Shown: positions 10,330 through 22,627, counted from the first letter of the stretch. The stretch: DNA of 64,000 bases from Cannabis sativa (GCF_029168945.1 NC_083604.1:68340211-68404210); one strand, 5' to 3'. A program made the numbers and translations. The notes: generated by a model from the sequence alone, not told the origin.

Positions 10330-11429
10330 TCTGAAACGTATTTTCTCAACATTGAGACATGGAATACGTTGTGAACTGCTGATAAAGCTGGAGGCAACGC
10401 TAACCGGTATGCCACTTGACCTATCTTCTCGAGAATCTCGAAAGGTCCTGTAAATCTAGGGCATAACTTGCCTCTTTTCCCGAAACGTTTGATCCCCTTC
10501 ATCGGAGATACCCGTAAAAACACATGGTCCCCTACTTGGAACTCAACATCTCTGTGTTTCGGATCTGCGTAACTCTTCTGTCTACTCTGTGAGGCAAGCA
10601 TTCTAGCTTTTATCTTCTCTATTGCCTCATTGGTCCGCTGCACTGACTCTGGACCTAGGTATTTTCTCTCCCCTGTCTCATCCCAGTGAATGGGAGATCT
10701 ACATTTCCTACCGTATAACAGTTCGTAGGGAGCCATCCCTATCGTACTCTGATAACTGTTGTTGTAAGAAAATTCTATCAACGGTAGATACTTATTCCAT
10801 GAGCCTTCAAAATTCATAACACAGGCTCGCAACATGTCCTCCAATATCTGAATTGTCCTTTCGGACTGACCATCTGTCTGAGGATGGAACGCTGTACTAA
10901 ATTTTAGCTTTGTACCCATTGTTCGCTGCAAACTCTGCAAAAATTTGGAGGTGAACTTCGGATCCCTGTCCGAAACTATAGACTTCGGTACCCCGTGAAG
11001 TCTTACGATCTCTCTGACATACAACTCTGCTAACTGATCCACTGTAAATGTTGTTTTAACCGGCAAAAAATGAGCAGATTTCGTAAATCGATCCACCACT
11101 ACCCAGATGGAATCAAATAAACCCGTGGTCCTAGGTAACCCGACCACAAAATCCATCGTGATATCTTTCCACTTCCATTCTGGTAGGGTTAGAGGCTGTA
11201 ACAACCTGTCGGGTCTACGATGTTCAGCCTTAATCTGCTGACAAGTGAGGCATCTCGATACGAATTCTACCAAATTCTTCTTCATACAGCTCCACCAGAA
11301 GTACGGTTTCAGATCTTGGTACATCTTAGTGGTGCCGGGATGCAGAGAATACGGGGTAGAATGAGCCTCCTCAAAGATCTCATTCCTGAGTTCCACACTA
11401 TTCGGAACACAAACCCTAGCTTTATACAA
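10299..11429 (-). pseudogene. Tekay-A integrase, frameshifted from RT and truncated at the C-terminus
   Basis: 376 codons. An HHCC zinc finger is present ([10 protein letters not shown] ... CLTCQQIK). The core has Asp in MDFVVGLP, Asp in VSDRDPKF and Glu in GQSERTIQ. The C-terminal part has the GPF/GPY-like motif (FTGPFEILEKIG) and VFHVSMLRKYV. The last codons (SLSPREVI) are encoded by LTR sequence and the stop is at 10299-10301, so any chromodomain is missing. The frame is displaced relative to the RT-RNase H ORF by an indel near 11425-11435, and the ATG at 11429 is not a real start. The integrase core looks complete, but the polyprotein cannot be read through. Confidence 0.88.
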
Positions 11430-14400
11430 AGCATCCCGTTGTCTGACACTGAAAGGTCCTTGGCTTGACCAGCCAACATCTCATCTCTGATCTTCACTAA
11501 TTCTGGGCCTGTCATCTGAGCGACTTTTATTCTTTCCAACAGATCAGATTGCAGCGTTAAGTTGTGAAGCTGACCTACCACAAACTCAATGCTGGAACTA
11601 ACCATATCCTCTGCTAGCTGAGGTGAGATCTGAACCATACTAGCCACTTGCCCGGGACCCTTTCTGCTCAGGGCATCGGCCACTACATTGGCCTTCCCAG
11701 GGTGATAAAGGATCTCACAGTCATAATCTTTCACTAATTCCAACCAACGTCTCTGTCTCATGTTCAAATCTTTCTGAGTAAAGAAATACTTGAGACTTTT
11801 ATGGTCGGTATAGATTTCACACCTTTCTCCGTAAAGGTAATGCCGCCAAATCTTCAATGCAAAAACCACTGCGGCCAACTCTAGATCATGTGTCGGGTAT
11901 CGCTGTTCATAATCCTTTAACTGTCGGGAAGCATAAGCGATGACCCGATCGGTTTGCATCAACACACACCCCAGACCCTGTCTGGATGCATCACAGTACA
12001 CTACAAACTTCTCGTTGTCTGAAGGCAAAGCTAGCACTGGAGCGGTAATCAACCTCTGTTTCAGCTCCTGAAAACTAGCTTCGCACTTGTCTGACCAGAT
12101 AAATCGCTGATTCTTCTTTGTAAGTTCGGTTAAGGGCATTGAAATTTTTGAAAACCCTTCCACGAATCTACGGTAGTACCCAGCTAAACCCAAGAAGCTT
12201 CTGTTCTCTGTCATAGTCTTCGGTCTCGGCCAATCCCTGACAGATTCGATCTTCCCGGGATCTACCTTGATCCCGTCTTTGCTCACAATATGCCCTAAGA
12301 AGGACACCTGAGATAGCCAGAATTCACATTTCTTGAACTTGGCATAAAGCTTGTGTTCTCGAAGCCGTTGCAGTACCATCTGAAGATGTAATTCATGCTC
12401 CTCTTCTGATTGAGAGTACACGAGGATGTCGTCGATAAACACAATCACGCAGATATCGAGGAAATCCTTGAATACTCTATTCATCAAGTCCATAAATGCT
12501 GCAGGAGCATTGGTTAGTCCGAATGACATAACTAGGAATTCGTAATGTCCATACCTAGTGCGGAAAGCCGTCTTCGGAATGTCCTCCTCTCGGATTCTCA
12601 ACTGATGATAACCCGAACAGATATCAATCTTAGAAAAGACCGTCTTCCCCTGAAGCTGATCGAACAAATCATCGATCCTAGGTAATGGATATTTATTCTT
12701 CACCGTCAGCTTGTTCAATTCTCTGTAGTCGATGCACATCCTCATAAATCCATCTTTCTTCTTGACGAATAAAACCGGGGCTCCCCAAGGTGACACACTG
12801 AGCCGAATAAACCCTATGTCAAGCAACCCTTGGAGCTGAATCTTTAATTCCTTAAGTTCAGCTGGAGCCATTCTATATGGAGCTTTGGAAACCGGTTCCA
12901 CCCCTGGTGCGAAGTCTATCACGAAGTCAATTTCCCGCTGAGGTGGTAACCCTGGAAGTTCTTCGGGAAAAACATCCAAAAATTCCCGAACCACCTTGAT
13001 GTCCTTTGGCCGAATGGTATCTGGCCGAGTGGTGTCCACCACCACGGCCAGAAACCCTAAGCATCCGCCGTGTAAAAATTCTCTAGCTGACATGGCCGAA
13101 ATCACCGGGATCCGAGATCCCTGAACTGAACCAACAAACACAAATGGTTCTTCACTTTCCGGTTGGAAGATCACCATCTTCCTTTTGCAGTCAATGCTCG
13201 CCGAATATTTAGATAGGAAATCCATTCCTAAAATAATATCAAACTCTACTAAACTCATCTCTATCAAGTCAGCACTTAACTCTCTACCATCTATCCTGAT
13301 CGGCATAGACCTAATCCACCTGTTGGAGATAACCAATTCTCCGCCAGGTAATAGGGTTCCAAACCCTGATTCATATCTATCGTACGGTCTATCCAATTTA
13401 CTAAAGACTCTGGCTGCCACATAAGAATGTGTAGCCCTAGAATCAAACAGTACTAAGTAAAGCGAGTTATTAACAGAAAGCTGACCTGTCACAACTGATG
13501 GGCTGGCATCTGCATCAGCCTGAGTGATGGCGAACACCCTGGCTGGAGTGGGTATCGCCGGAGCTCTCGGTGCCTCTGAGCGGAGCTGGGGACAGTGCCT
13601 CTTGAAGTGTCCGGGCATGCCACAGTGAAAGCATCCCTGACCTTTGCACTCACCCCGATGGTGCCTTTTGCAGCTAGGGCACTCGGGATAGGAGAATCGG
13701 GTCTCAGTACCACCAGGACGACTACCTCTATTCTGGTTCCCCCGGAACTTCTTGTTCTGACTCGAGCCACCGGATGCAGTGGGTGCTCTCTTCCTCTGGT
13801 CCATGGCCGAACCACTACTAACCCTGCTAAAGCCTGATGCAGGAGGGGTAGGAGCCCCGCCACTCGCCGGAGTACTAGCTGACTCCGACATACACCCAAC
13901 TGCGCCCTCAGCTCGCAGTGCCTTCTCCACCATCTCAGCATAGGTGGTGTGGTCGTCCGTGGTGATCATCAAATCGTGTTTGATCCTCGCATTCAACCCA
14001 TCTAGGTACTTCTCCTTCTTGCTGAAATCGGTCGGCACAATTCCCGAGGCTAACCTCGCCAACCGGTCAAACTGAGTAGTATACTCGGTCACGCTCATGT
14101 TCTCACGCTGGGTCAGGTGAGCGAACTCTTTCCTCTTGGCGCTTCTGACCGCCTCATTGTAATACTTGGCATTGAAGAGTTCCTGGAACCTTTCCCAGGT
14201 CATGGTGGTGATGTCATGAATCTGAGACACCATGTCCCACCAGACCAGAGCGTCCTCCTGGAACTGGAAAGTGGCACACACCACTCTATCGTTACCGGTG
14301 ACACCCATGAAGTTCAGGATCTTGGTAATCACCGTTAGCCACTGTTCGGCCTTCATCACGTCTGGACCTCCCAAGAAAACCGGAGGTGCTTGCTTCCGGA

Positions 14401-14440
14401 ACCGTTCATACAAAGGTTCCAATCTATTGGCCGCCACCAC
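11430..14440 (-). CDS. Tekay-A gag-protease-RT-RNase H polyprotein (long open part)
   Basis: This is the long open frame (1043 codons including an out-of-frame tail to 11309). Domains in order: gag retrotransposon domain (about residues 20-170, [17 protein letters not shown]); a CPSC...GEC motif and CCHC zinc knuckle [14 protein letters not shown] near 270; protease near 330; RT near 500-750 with [12 protein letters not shown] and the catalytic FIDDILVY; and RNase H near 780-900 ([18 protein letters not shown]). The protease active site reads Asp-Ser-Arg where Asp-Ser-Gly is expected ([10 protein letters not shown]), so cleavage activity should be lost. The frame fails near 11430, where it should enter integrase. 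The ATG at 14440 is inside gag; the original N-terminus lies upstream. Confidence 0.9.
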
Positions 14441-14764
14441 TATCTCGGCACAGGCGGCGAGGCGGGTGCCACTGGAACTACGGGCACTGGAACTACAGGA
14501 GCACCCTGCTGTCTCAACCTCTGAATCTCGAGGTCTTGCTCTTCTATCCGGGCTTGCATCTCAGCAAATCGAACCTCCCAATTCTGGGCTCCACGATCGG
14601 GCGGGAGCACAGGCGGCTTGTGGCGGGTTCTCATCACCCCGACCACGAGCCCTGCCTCGGGGACCTCTACCTCGGCCCCTAACTGGCGGGGGAAACTGAG
14701 CTCCCTGTCCTTGATTCGACCCCACTGAGTTGCCCTGACTCCTGGTAGTCCGCCTGGCGTCCAT
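14441..14764 (-). pseudogene. Tekay-A gag N-terminus, frameshifted
   Basis: The likely original start is ATG 14762-14764, giving an Arg/Gly-rich N-terminus (MDARRTTRSQGNS, then RGRGRGPRGRARGRGD). Near 14610-14625 the meaningful frame changes to one coding a coiled-coil stretch ([20 protein letters not shown]), and near 14445-14455 it changes again to reach the main ORF. Two indels are therefore inferred. RGG-type tracts suggest nucleic-acid binding; this is inference. Confidence 0.7.
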
Positions 14765-15029
14765 CTAGTTAGAACCGCCTGCGAAACCATGAGTTGGCAT
14801 ATCAGGTCGTATTCAAGGAGAGCTTACTAATGCCGCTTAATTTGGAAATTAAAAACGAAACATGCGCCTATTCTACTATCAGGCTACTAACATGCTTCCT
14901 AACAGGCTTTTCTTATTCATAAATAAATATATAAACTACTAAAGCAATAAAGGCTTACTGAACAGTGAAACGAGCTAACTGCTGATGATGATTGTACATG
15001 TCGTGACGATCTTCGGAAGACAACCTGGC

Positions 15030-15042
15030 GGCTCTAATACCA
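15030..15042 (-). other. Tekay-A primer binding site (initiator-Met tRNA type)
   Basis: The minus strand reads TGGTATTAGAGCC three bases after the LTR end. This matches the usual plant site TGGTATCAGAGCC with one C-to-T change. Confidence 0.85.
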
Positions 15043-15045
15043 AAT

Positions 15046-17367
15046 TGTAACACCCTAACTAAAAAAGGCGTATTACGTGATTTTTAAACTTGTTGTGCAG
15101 CTCGTTGCTAATCAACGAGGTTTATGGAAAACGTGATTAATTAAAAATTTTGCTTTTTAATTAAACTTGTAAAATATAATTACAAAAGACTCGGGATCCC
15201 GATTACAAAATCATTTACAAAATTTAACTGTTTATACAAAATAAATGTCGCCTAGCGACTAGTTACAAAAATCAGCCTTGCTGTCCCGAGGATCGTACGA
15301 TCCAGGCCTAACCGCCCCGACATGTACAATCTTCATAAGCTCGTTCACGGTCCATCAGCTTTAGCCTTGCCTTTACCTACACATAAACGTAGAACTGTGA
15401 GTCGACAGACTCAGTAAGAAAAGCATAATAATATTCATACATAAAACCCGGTCATGATCAGACGCCCATACCCCTGATCATAACCCTAACTGCCGTGTCC
15501 AACACGATACTGAGTCCCCCTAACTGCCGTGTCCAACACGGTACTGAGTTCTGAACGTTCATAGGGACGGTACTATTGACAAGTAACAGCCTGATCGGTC
15601 GAACCGGTCATACTCCGGCTGCTGGTCATACTCCAGCCTGTACCGACGTGTTACAGTATCCGCCTGATCGGTCGAACCGGTCATACTCCGGCTGCTGGTC
15701 ATACTCCAGCCTGTACCGACGGGATACGTCAATAGTACGGAACCACCAACCTAAGTGTCAGCCTGATCGGTCGAACCGGTCATACTCCGGCTGCTGGTCA
15801 TACTCCAGCCTGTACCGACGTGACAGGGTTGGATGGTTCGAAGCCAACATACATAACTAATGTAATATAACAGGCTTCCTACATGCACGCTAAACATGTA
15901 ATCTACATATGCATACTGTTATACTAATCTTACCTGGATTCCGAATTCAGGTGTGCCGGTCAACCTGACTGGAACTATCTGCGCGGCGGATTACGGGCTC
16001 CTAAACCATAAAAATCACAACACTATAAGTGACACGTTAAATCACTTCCCGGGGACTTAAACTAGGAACTAAGAGTTTCCCTATCGATAAAAAGCATGGC
16101 AATACCCCTAAAAACATAAAATCGAGGAAATCTAGGGTTCCTGAATTTTCCCCAACCGGTAGACCGGTTGCCCAACCGGAATTCCAGTTCTGGGAAATTT
16201 CAGAACCCCATCCGGAATTCCGGATGCACAACCGGAATTCCGGTTCCTCGCAGGCAGCAACATAAAAAATTCATATTTTGCTCAAATCAACTCCAAATCA
16301 TCTCAAACCTTCCAGACCTATTCCATATAACCCCTAGAACATTGCTAAGGCAACAAAACCACCCAGAACTCACAAAAACAAAAATCACCATTAAAGCTCA
16401 AGCTTTGAGTTCCAAACTCAAACTTGAGAAACCTAAACAACATGCAATCAAACTAGCTTAAATCCACTTAATCATGCATAAATAAACCTCTGAAAATGAA
16501 ATCTACCAACTACAGCAAGCAATTAACAGATTCACACATTTCTTTGAAAAATCATAGTTTTTGTACAAAATTTCACAAACTTAAACCAAGCAACTAGCAT
16601 GCATGAAACCTACTTAATTCCATTCAATTCAAGCATAGAAAATCAAAGAAAACAACCTAAAACTACAGCAGCCACAACATCAAAATCATCATGCATTTAC
16701 TCATATTTTTTAACATTTTATTCAACAAAATAAAGGAAGAAAGCTAGAAATCACATACCACAATCAAGAGATCACTAGAGTTTTGCAAATAAAGCTTGAA
16801 TCACCAAGGAAAATGGCTGGCTTTTGATGCTCCAAGAGAGCCGAAAAAGAGAGAGAGGTTTGAGGGAAAAGTTTTCCAATTTTTTCTATTTTTTAAACTT
16901 TGTAATTTTTTGTAAAATGAAATGAAAGCTATTTAACATATATCAATCTTATTTCAGCCAAATAATAATACCAAATAAACATATAATGCCACTAATAAAA
17001 ACACAAGAAGACAAAATACTAATGGGGCAAAAAGACCATTTTGCCCCTCCACCCTAAAATCACATAAATAACACTAAAGGGGTATTTTTGGGAAATTCTA
17101 AATTCCCGGCCATTCTCGACATTCCCAATGTCTAATAAACCGTCCCAAACTACTAACATACTAAGTTGTGATTTTTACTGAGCCAAACACCGAGTTCCAA
17201 AATACCGGGCACCGGAATGCAAAATTATGAAAACTACTACATGACATAAAAATGCATCTCTGAATTCAATAATAACAGTATAATAAATTATTTAAATAGC
17301 TATAAATAATTTCATAATTAAACGTGATTAACTGCTAATTTCCAAATTAAACTAAGCGGTCTTTACA
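15046..17367 (-). repeat. Tekay-A 5' LTR, full length
   Basis: 2322 bases, TGTAA...TTACA. Near 16145-16245 lies a cluster of palindromic half-sites (AACCGGTAGACCGGTT, CCGGAATTCCGG twice). Near 15593-15820 there are three tandem units with CCGGTCATACTCCGG, and at 15396-15413 a GTCGAC-centred palindrome. All three landmarks recur at similar distances in Tekay-B and Tekay-C. Short ORFs inside (for example 15576-15860) are by-products of the tandem repeats. Confidence 0.9.
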
Positions 17368-17372
17368 TTTTC

Positions 17373-18134
17373 GGCAACCGATAAAATATTATAAAATTAC
17401 TTAGTTGTAAGAAAGTGAGAGAAGGATTTTTACGTGGTTGGGGCGTTAATGAGCCTTAGTCCACGAGTCTCTGTTATTTATGGATGTCTTTAATACAGAG
17501 AATATATTTGGGAGTGTTTCACTCTTATAAATACAGAGAATGTTCTTGGTGAGTATTTACTCTACTTGCTCATATGCAGCCCAAGATTCTCGATCCCATT
17601 TAATGAGCTTTGAGGGGGTATTTATAGTGTTTTTGGTGGGGTGATCCCTAGAATTATCCTTACAAGTGTATCTGTAAGTATCCATAAAGTTGGGTATTCC
17701 CAATGAATATACCATGGGTAATGCATGGTCAAATCCCTAGGTGCTGTAGGGTTTTTATGTGGAATGTCCTTATTGCCTTTTGATTGACGTGACTCTTCAC
17801 AGTGTAGCCGTCGCTAGACTTAAATGATCATTACTGTGTCGCTGCTGGTTGGAGGTTGTGCTCTTAGACTTTATTGCGTGTAGCAGTCCCAACACGCTTC
17901 CTCCCATGCGGCATTTAATGCGACTTGATTGCTCAGGAGAAGCCTGACACCTCGCGGAGATGTCTTTGCGCTATTCGAGCTTCCGGGAGCATATGAAGTT
18001 CCATGTGCCTTCTCCGGGGGCTACGTCCTGGACGCTACCTTATGGCATAAAGACTTAGCAAATACTGTGAATTGCTTGATCCACGTGTCCTTATCTGGTT
18101 GGTCCACGTATATTGGGCAAAATCAGGGGCAACA
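17373..18134 (-). repeat. Tat-A 5' LTR, main part
   Basis: The LTR resumes after the TTTTC duplication and ends GGGGCAACA. Together with 9292-9308 the LTR is about 779 bases, close to Tat-C (789). On the minus strand a TATA-like CTATAAATA (17619-17627) fits a promoter. The stretch TTTTTACGTGGTT near 17429 recurs in the Tat-D LTR near 63233. Confidence 0.82.
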
Positions 18135-21100
18135 AAATGCAATTTCGAAAATTGATTAATAAAATAAAGAAAAATATATTTTACTTCATTTATTTTAATT
18201 AATCATTAAATGAAAAAATTATTGATTTAAGTTGGTCCAAAATTAAAATAAATAATTTACAACTTTAATCTATTTTTCAAATAAAATTCGAAATTCCAGC
18301 ATTTAAGAAATGCAATTTTGAAATTTGATTAATAAAATAAAGAAAAAAAAATATATTTTGAAAATTATTTAAATTTAGTTGAAAAAAAAATAAATTTCAA
18401 CTAAAAATAATTTTCTATTTAATTAAGTGTCATGAAAAAGAAATATTTAAGTATCATGGTGAAAATCAACTTAGATATTTAATTTTCAAATTAATTAAAT
18501 GTATTAAATTCAAGAAATAAATAATTAAGTGTAGAGAAGGCTTAATTATTAATCTCTAGTTTAATACTAGGAAAAAATATACTTAAAATAAATTGTACTA
18601 AAATTAATTATTTAAATAATTAATTTCACAATGTATAATATTTTCCTATTTAATATTAGAAATAATAAGTAGTCTATAAATAACTATTTAGAAAATATCT
18701 TATTTGACTAAGTATCTTTTCCACAAAATTTGAAAAAATATCTAATTTAAGTTGTATTAGAAAAAATCTAGAACTTAAATATTTTCAAATTTAAATTTAA
18801 TTAAATATCAAAAATTAAGTTGTAAGCACTTAATTTAAAAATATTCCATTTTAAGTTAATATTCGAAAAGATATTAACTTAAAAAATATCCAAAGAATCT
18901 TAATAACCAATGCCTAAAATTCCTCAACTTAATTTTGAAATTTTAAATCCAAAAGATATTCAGATTTAAGTTGGTTAGTTGTAGATAACTAAATATCAAC
19001 TTAAATAGGAATATTTAATGAAAAATTTAAATTAAGCTTCAGAAAGAATCTAGATGGTTATAATTCTATATTTAATTAAATACAAGAAAATACATATAGT
19101 TTAGCTTAGAATAAAAAATGCTTTAAACTATAATTTTCTTAAATTAATTTCAAAATAAATGAAATTAATTATGTTGCTAATCAATTTTATTAGGTTAAAC
19201 TAGTTTAATTAACCTAGTACAGTTATTCAAATCAGGCAAATGGGCCTTCACAATTGGGGTGGTTCATGTGAGGGGGTGCTGGGTTCAGTATGTCGTACCC
19301 ACTACTGTGGCAACCAACTCTCACACAAGGCCCAAAAGAGAGGAATTTAACCTTAAAATGAACAACTGTCATTAATTGAATAGGCCCAAAAACTAAATGG
19401 GCCTAAATAAAATCTATCAAGAACTATGATATTTTATTTAGCAACAACAACCTATATGCATCTATAATGAAATTAAACACATAGGCTCACACAAGCACAC
19501 TTTGGATGGGTCCTATCATGTTGCTAGGTCATACACAGATGAAAGAAGATTGTGAAAATTACCTGTTACAAATTATTTACTTGACCAAGGGAGCCATGAG
19601 TTAAAATTAGATCATTGGATCTGTCAACAAGTTAACCATGGCTATTTGCAATCAAGCAATAATAGGTTTTGAAAACTTACACATAAGCTAAAACACAAAT
19701 TCCTGCAACAAGGTTAGCTGGATAGTTGGATGTAGGATTTATTTAATTTTAAATTAAATAATCAATTTCGAAAAATAATTAATTAAATAAAAAAATAATT
19801 TTCGAAAATTTTTAAAAAATATATTTGAAAAATTCAAAAATTTAAAAATAATTTAAATTTAAAATTAAACCTACAATTTTGAAAAATTAGGTTTCAACCA
19901 ACCTAAATATCATTTCAAAATTTGCTAACTACTTTTAAAATTTAAATGTTATTTTATAAATAAAAATTAAATAAAAAATTAAAAAAGACAAATGAATATC
20001 TTTTTCAGATTTTAAATGTAATTTAAATAAATAAAATAACAAAATTTAAAAGTTAGCAAAATATCTTACATCTTTTTAAAATTACATGATTATAGTTATC
20101 TTATTTTAAATTTAAATAAGGTCAAATTATTAATAAAAAAAATTAATTTAAAATATTTAAAATCTGACCTTAAATTTAAAAATAAGATAAGATATAATCA
20201 AATTTAAAAATAAGATAGATTATTAAGCAAATAAGATAGATACTAACTATTTTAAAATTCAAATTATACTAATATCTTGAATTAAATTTAAAAAAATATT
20301 AAATTAATTCATAATGATAATTAGAATTGAATTAGGAATAGTAGTAGTATAAATACAGAACTACACAAAAAATCGGAAGTTAAATCCATGAAAAAGCATC
20401 AAAAATCGAAGAAAAACGAAAAAAATGCGAGTTGTACGGACAGTTTTCGCGCGCGTGGGACAGTAACACCATCCCAATATTTTTCGAAACTTCAAAAAAT
20501 CATAAGTAATTCAAATTAAATCGAAATTGAGTTCTGTAAAAAAGTAACTTGCTTAATTTTTTCCATACTATCCAATAAAAATAATTCCAGAAACAGATAT
20601 TTAATTATTTTTCACGAAAATTCACAAACACCAATCAATCATCAAATAACACTCAATACAACATGATACCATCCAAAAACAAACAAACAATCGTTTTAAA
20701 GTCCAAATTTCTTGCAAGTAAATCAATTACCATGGCTCTGATACCAGTTGTTGGAATTTATTTTACCAGGATCTTAGATCTACTCACAAGTATGTTTATT
20801 AATACCCTAAATATGAACTTTCTAAAACGATGAAATAAACACATATAAAGTTTAGGAAACCTTACATTGGGTGCAGCGGAATATAATGACTCCTTCCGTT
20901 CAGATATCTAGCCCTTGATTCCTTTCTGTAGCAGAGCATTATCAATATCTGAACCTGGATCTCTTTCTCTGAATCTTTGATGCTGAAACTCCTTCTTGCT
21001 GAAAGTCTTTCTTCACGATCTTCCTCACTATGATTGAGGTATCACTTGCTGTGTGTGGGCACTACTCTTACACTAAGAATTTCGAAATCTCAATGAGGAA

Positions 21101-22627
21101 GAGAGAGAGAGTGGGTTTGACCAAAGATAAGGAGAGAGAAGGCTCAGTTTTTTCCGAATGAAAAAGTAGAAAATTTAAGTGTTATTTTTCTGAAGCCTTC
21201 ACTATCTATTTATAGCATTCCACTAGGGTTAGGTTTGAATTATTTGGCATTAAAATAATGAAAATATCAGTTTAAAAATTCAAACCAAGTGGCCGGCCAT
21301 GTACAGTAATGGGCCTTACTTGGATTTTGTAGTTTTCTCAATTCTGCACCTGATTTTCTAAAAAATGCCAATTTTCTAATTCAACCATTTAAATGCCAAT
21401 TCTAACTATTTAATAACTATAAATAATTATTAAATAATATTGTCATTTATTATATTTATTAACTGAACCATACAAAGTATCATAATTAACAAATATGCCC
21501 CTAAAACTCTTTCTTTACAATTTCGCCCTTACTTAGTGAAAAATTCACAAATAGACATAGTCTAATTTGAGAATTATAATTGATTAATCAAAACCAATTA
21601 CATGAGTCTTACAAGCAATATTATCTCAACTAGTGCGGGGACCATGGGTCTATATAACCAAGCTTCCAATAAGTAGATCAAGAATTTATTACTAAAATTT
21701 CACTAACTTATTAATTCTTCGTTGAATCCACGCATAGAACTTAGAATTGCACTCTCAGTTATATAGAATGCTCTATATGTTCCACCATATAGACGCATCA
21801 TTAGTTATCCATTGTTATAATCCTAATTTGATCACTGATCCTCTATATGAATGATCTACACTATAAAGGGATTAAATTACCGTTACACCCTACAATGTAT
21901 TTATTCCTTAAAACACTTGACCCCGTATAAATGATATTTCAGCTTATGTGAAATGAGTACTCCACCATTTATGTTCATTTGGTCAAGCTCGAAGGAGATC
22001 ATCCTTTGCTTACTATTCGCCAGATAGAAGCTATAGATTCCATGTTTATGCTAGCGCTCCCACTCAATTGCACTACCGTGTTCCCAAAATGTACGTATCA
22101 CCCTGACCTAAAAGTAGGCTTAACTAACAAATCAAAGAACACGAATAGCCTTTCAAGATTGAGCCTAATCATAACAGGATTAAGAACATTTGATCTAGGA
22201 TCAACTAGGCGATATTGACTTGAATAGATATTACAATAAGTTTAATAAATCTAAGTCAAAGTTCAATATCGGTCCCTTCCGATGCATACTCCATGCATCC
22301 AACCTGAGCTTTACTTTAACCAATGCTCTGGAAAGAACATAGCATTTCTCCAAATGCAAGTAAACTCTGTTGTAGATTATCATATCAGTAAAACCCTATG
22401 TCTGATAAATCTAGGAAACTTTATTCACATAGTCATGTTTACTTTCCAATGTGTTGACGGCACAATAAACAGGATCAAGTATGTGAAAAGGGTTTCAGAT
22501 GAATTTATACATTATGTACATATAATCATGAAATAAACATGCAACATTAAATGTTATTTCTGATCTATATTAATAAGTAAATCTGATTATATTGAAATGA
22601 GTTTTATTTAGGGCATAAAACCCAACA
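18135..22627 (-). mobile_element. Large non-coding LTR retrotransposon (5' LTR plus part of interior)
   Basis: The 5' LTR (20749-22627) has an initiator-Met-type primer site beside it on the minus strand (TGGTATCAGAGCC, 20735-20747), so the element points left. The interior seen here (18135-20734) is AT-rich, with internal direct repeats (for example 18134-18175 against 18304-18345). It contains no open frame of note and no recognisable gag or pol, as in large LTR derivatives with long untranslated leaders. Tat-A interrupts it at 18135; the rest of the interior and the 3' LTR would lie left of the window. It is inserted in the Cassandra LTR at 22627/22628. Confidence 0.72.
20749..22627 (-). 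repeat. 5' LTR (1.88 kb) of the large non-coding element
   Basis: Ends TGTTGG...CCAACA, 1879 bases. It is closely related along its whole length to the solo LTR at 57613-59508. A 79-codon frame at 21979 is nearly identical in both copies only because the DNA is; it has no ATG start and is not called a gene. Confidence 0.88.

Larger units (their letters stand above)
9309..17367 (-). mobile_element. Tekay-A: Ty3/gypsy chromovirus (Tekay/Del type) LTR retrotransposon
   Basis: Full extent on the minus strand: 5' LTR 15046-17367, initiator-Met-type primer site 15030-15042, gag-pol 10299-14764, and a shortened 3' LTR 9309-10329. The ends are TGTAA...TTACA, and the target duplication TTTTC (9304-9308 and 17368-17372) is perfect. 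RT, integrase and gag (a CPSC...GEC segment before the zinc knuckle) are of Tekay/Del chromovirus type. The integrase C-terminus, any chromodomain, the polypurine tract and the U3 part of the 3' LTR are gone. Several frameshifts in gag and pol and a changed protease active site make it non-autonomous. Confidence 0.92.
1..18134 (-). mobile_element. Tat-A: Ty3/gypsy Tat-lineage LTR retrotransposon, interrupted by Tekay-A
   Basis: The element runs on the minus strand: 5' LTR (17373-18134 plus 9292-9308), primer binding site (9273-9290), gag-protease, RT-RNase H, integrase, then an antisense gene on the plus strand that runs off the left window edge. The 3' LTR is outside the window. Assignment to the Tat lineage rests on the RT and RNase H sequence, the CX2HX4HX4C gag zinc knuckle, the DNGSS protease motif and the antisense ORF after integrase, a known trait of this lineage. 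The LTR outer end (GGGGCAACA at 18126-18134) is followed by AAATG, the expected right copy of a target duplication; the left copy is not visible. Tekay-A splits the 5' LTR. Four nonsense codons and one frameshift make it non-autonomous. Confidence 0.88.

Noticed and set aside
21979..22218. A 79-codon ORF nearly identical to one at 58848-59087
   Set aside because: Both are inside copies of the same 1.9-kb LTR, have no ATG start, and are conserved only as far as the DNA is.
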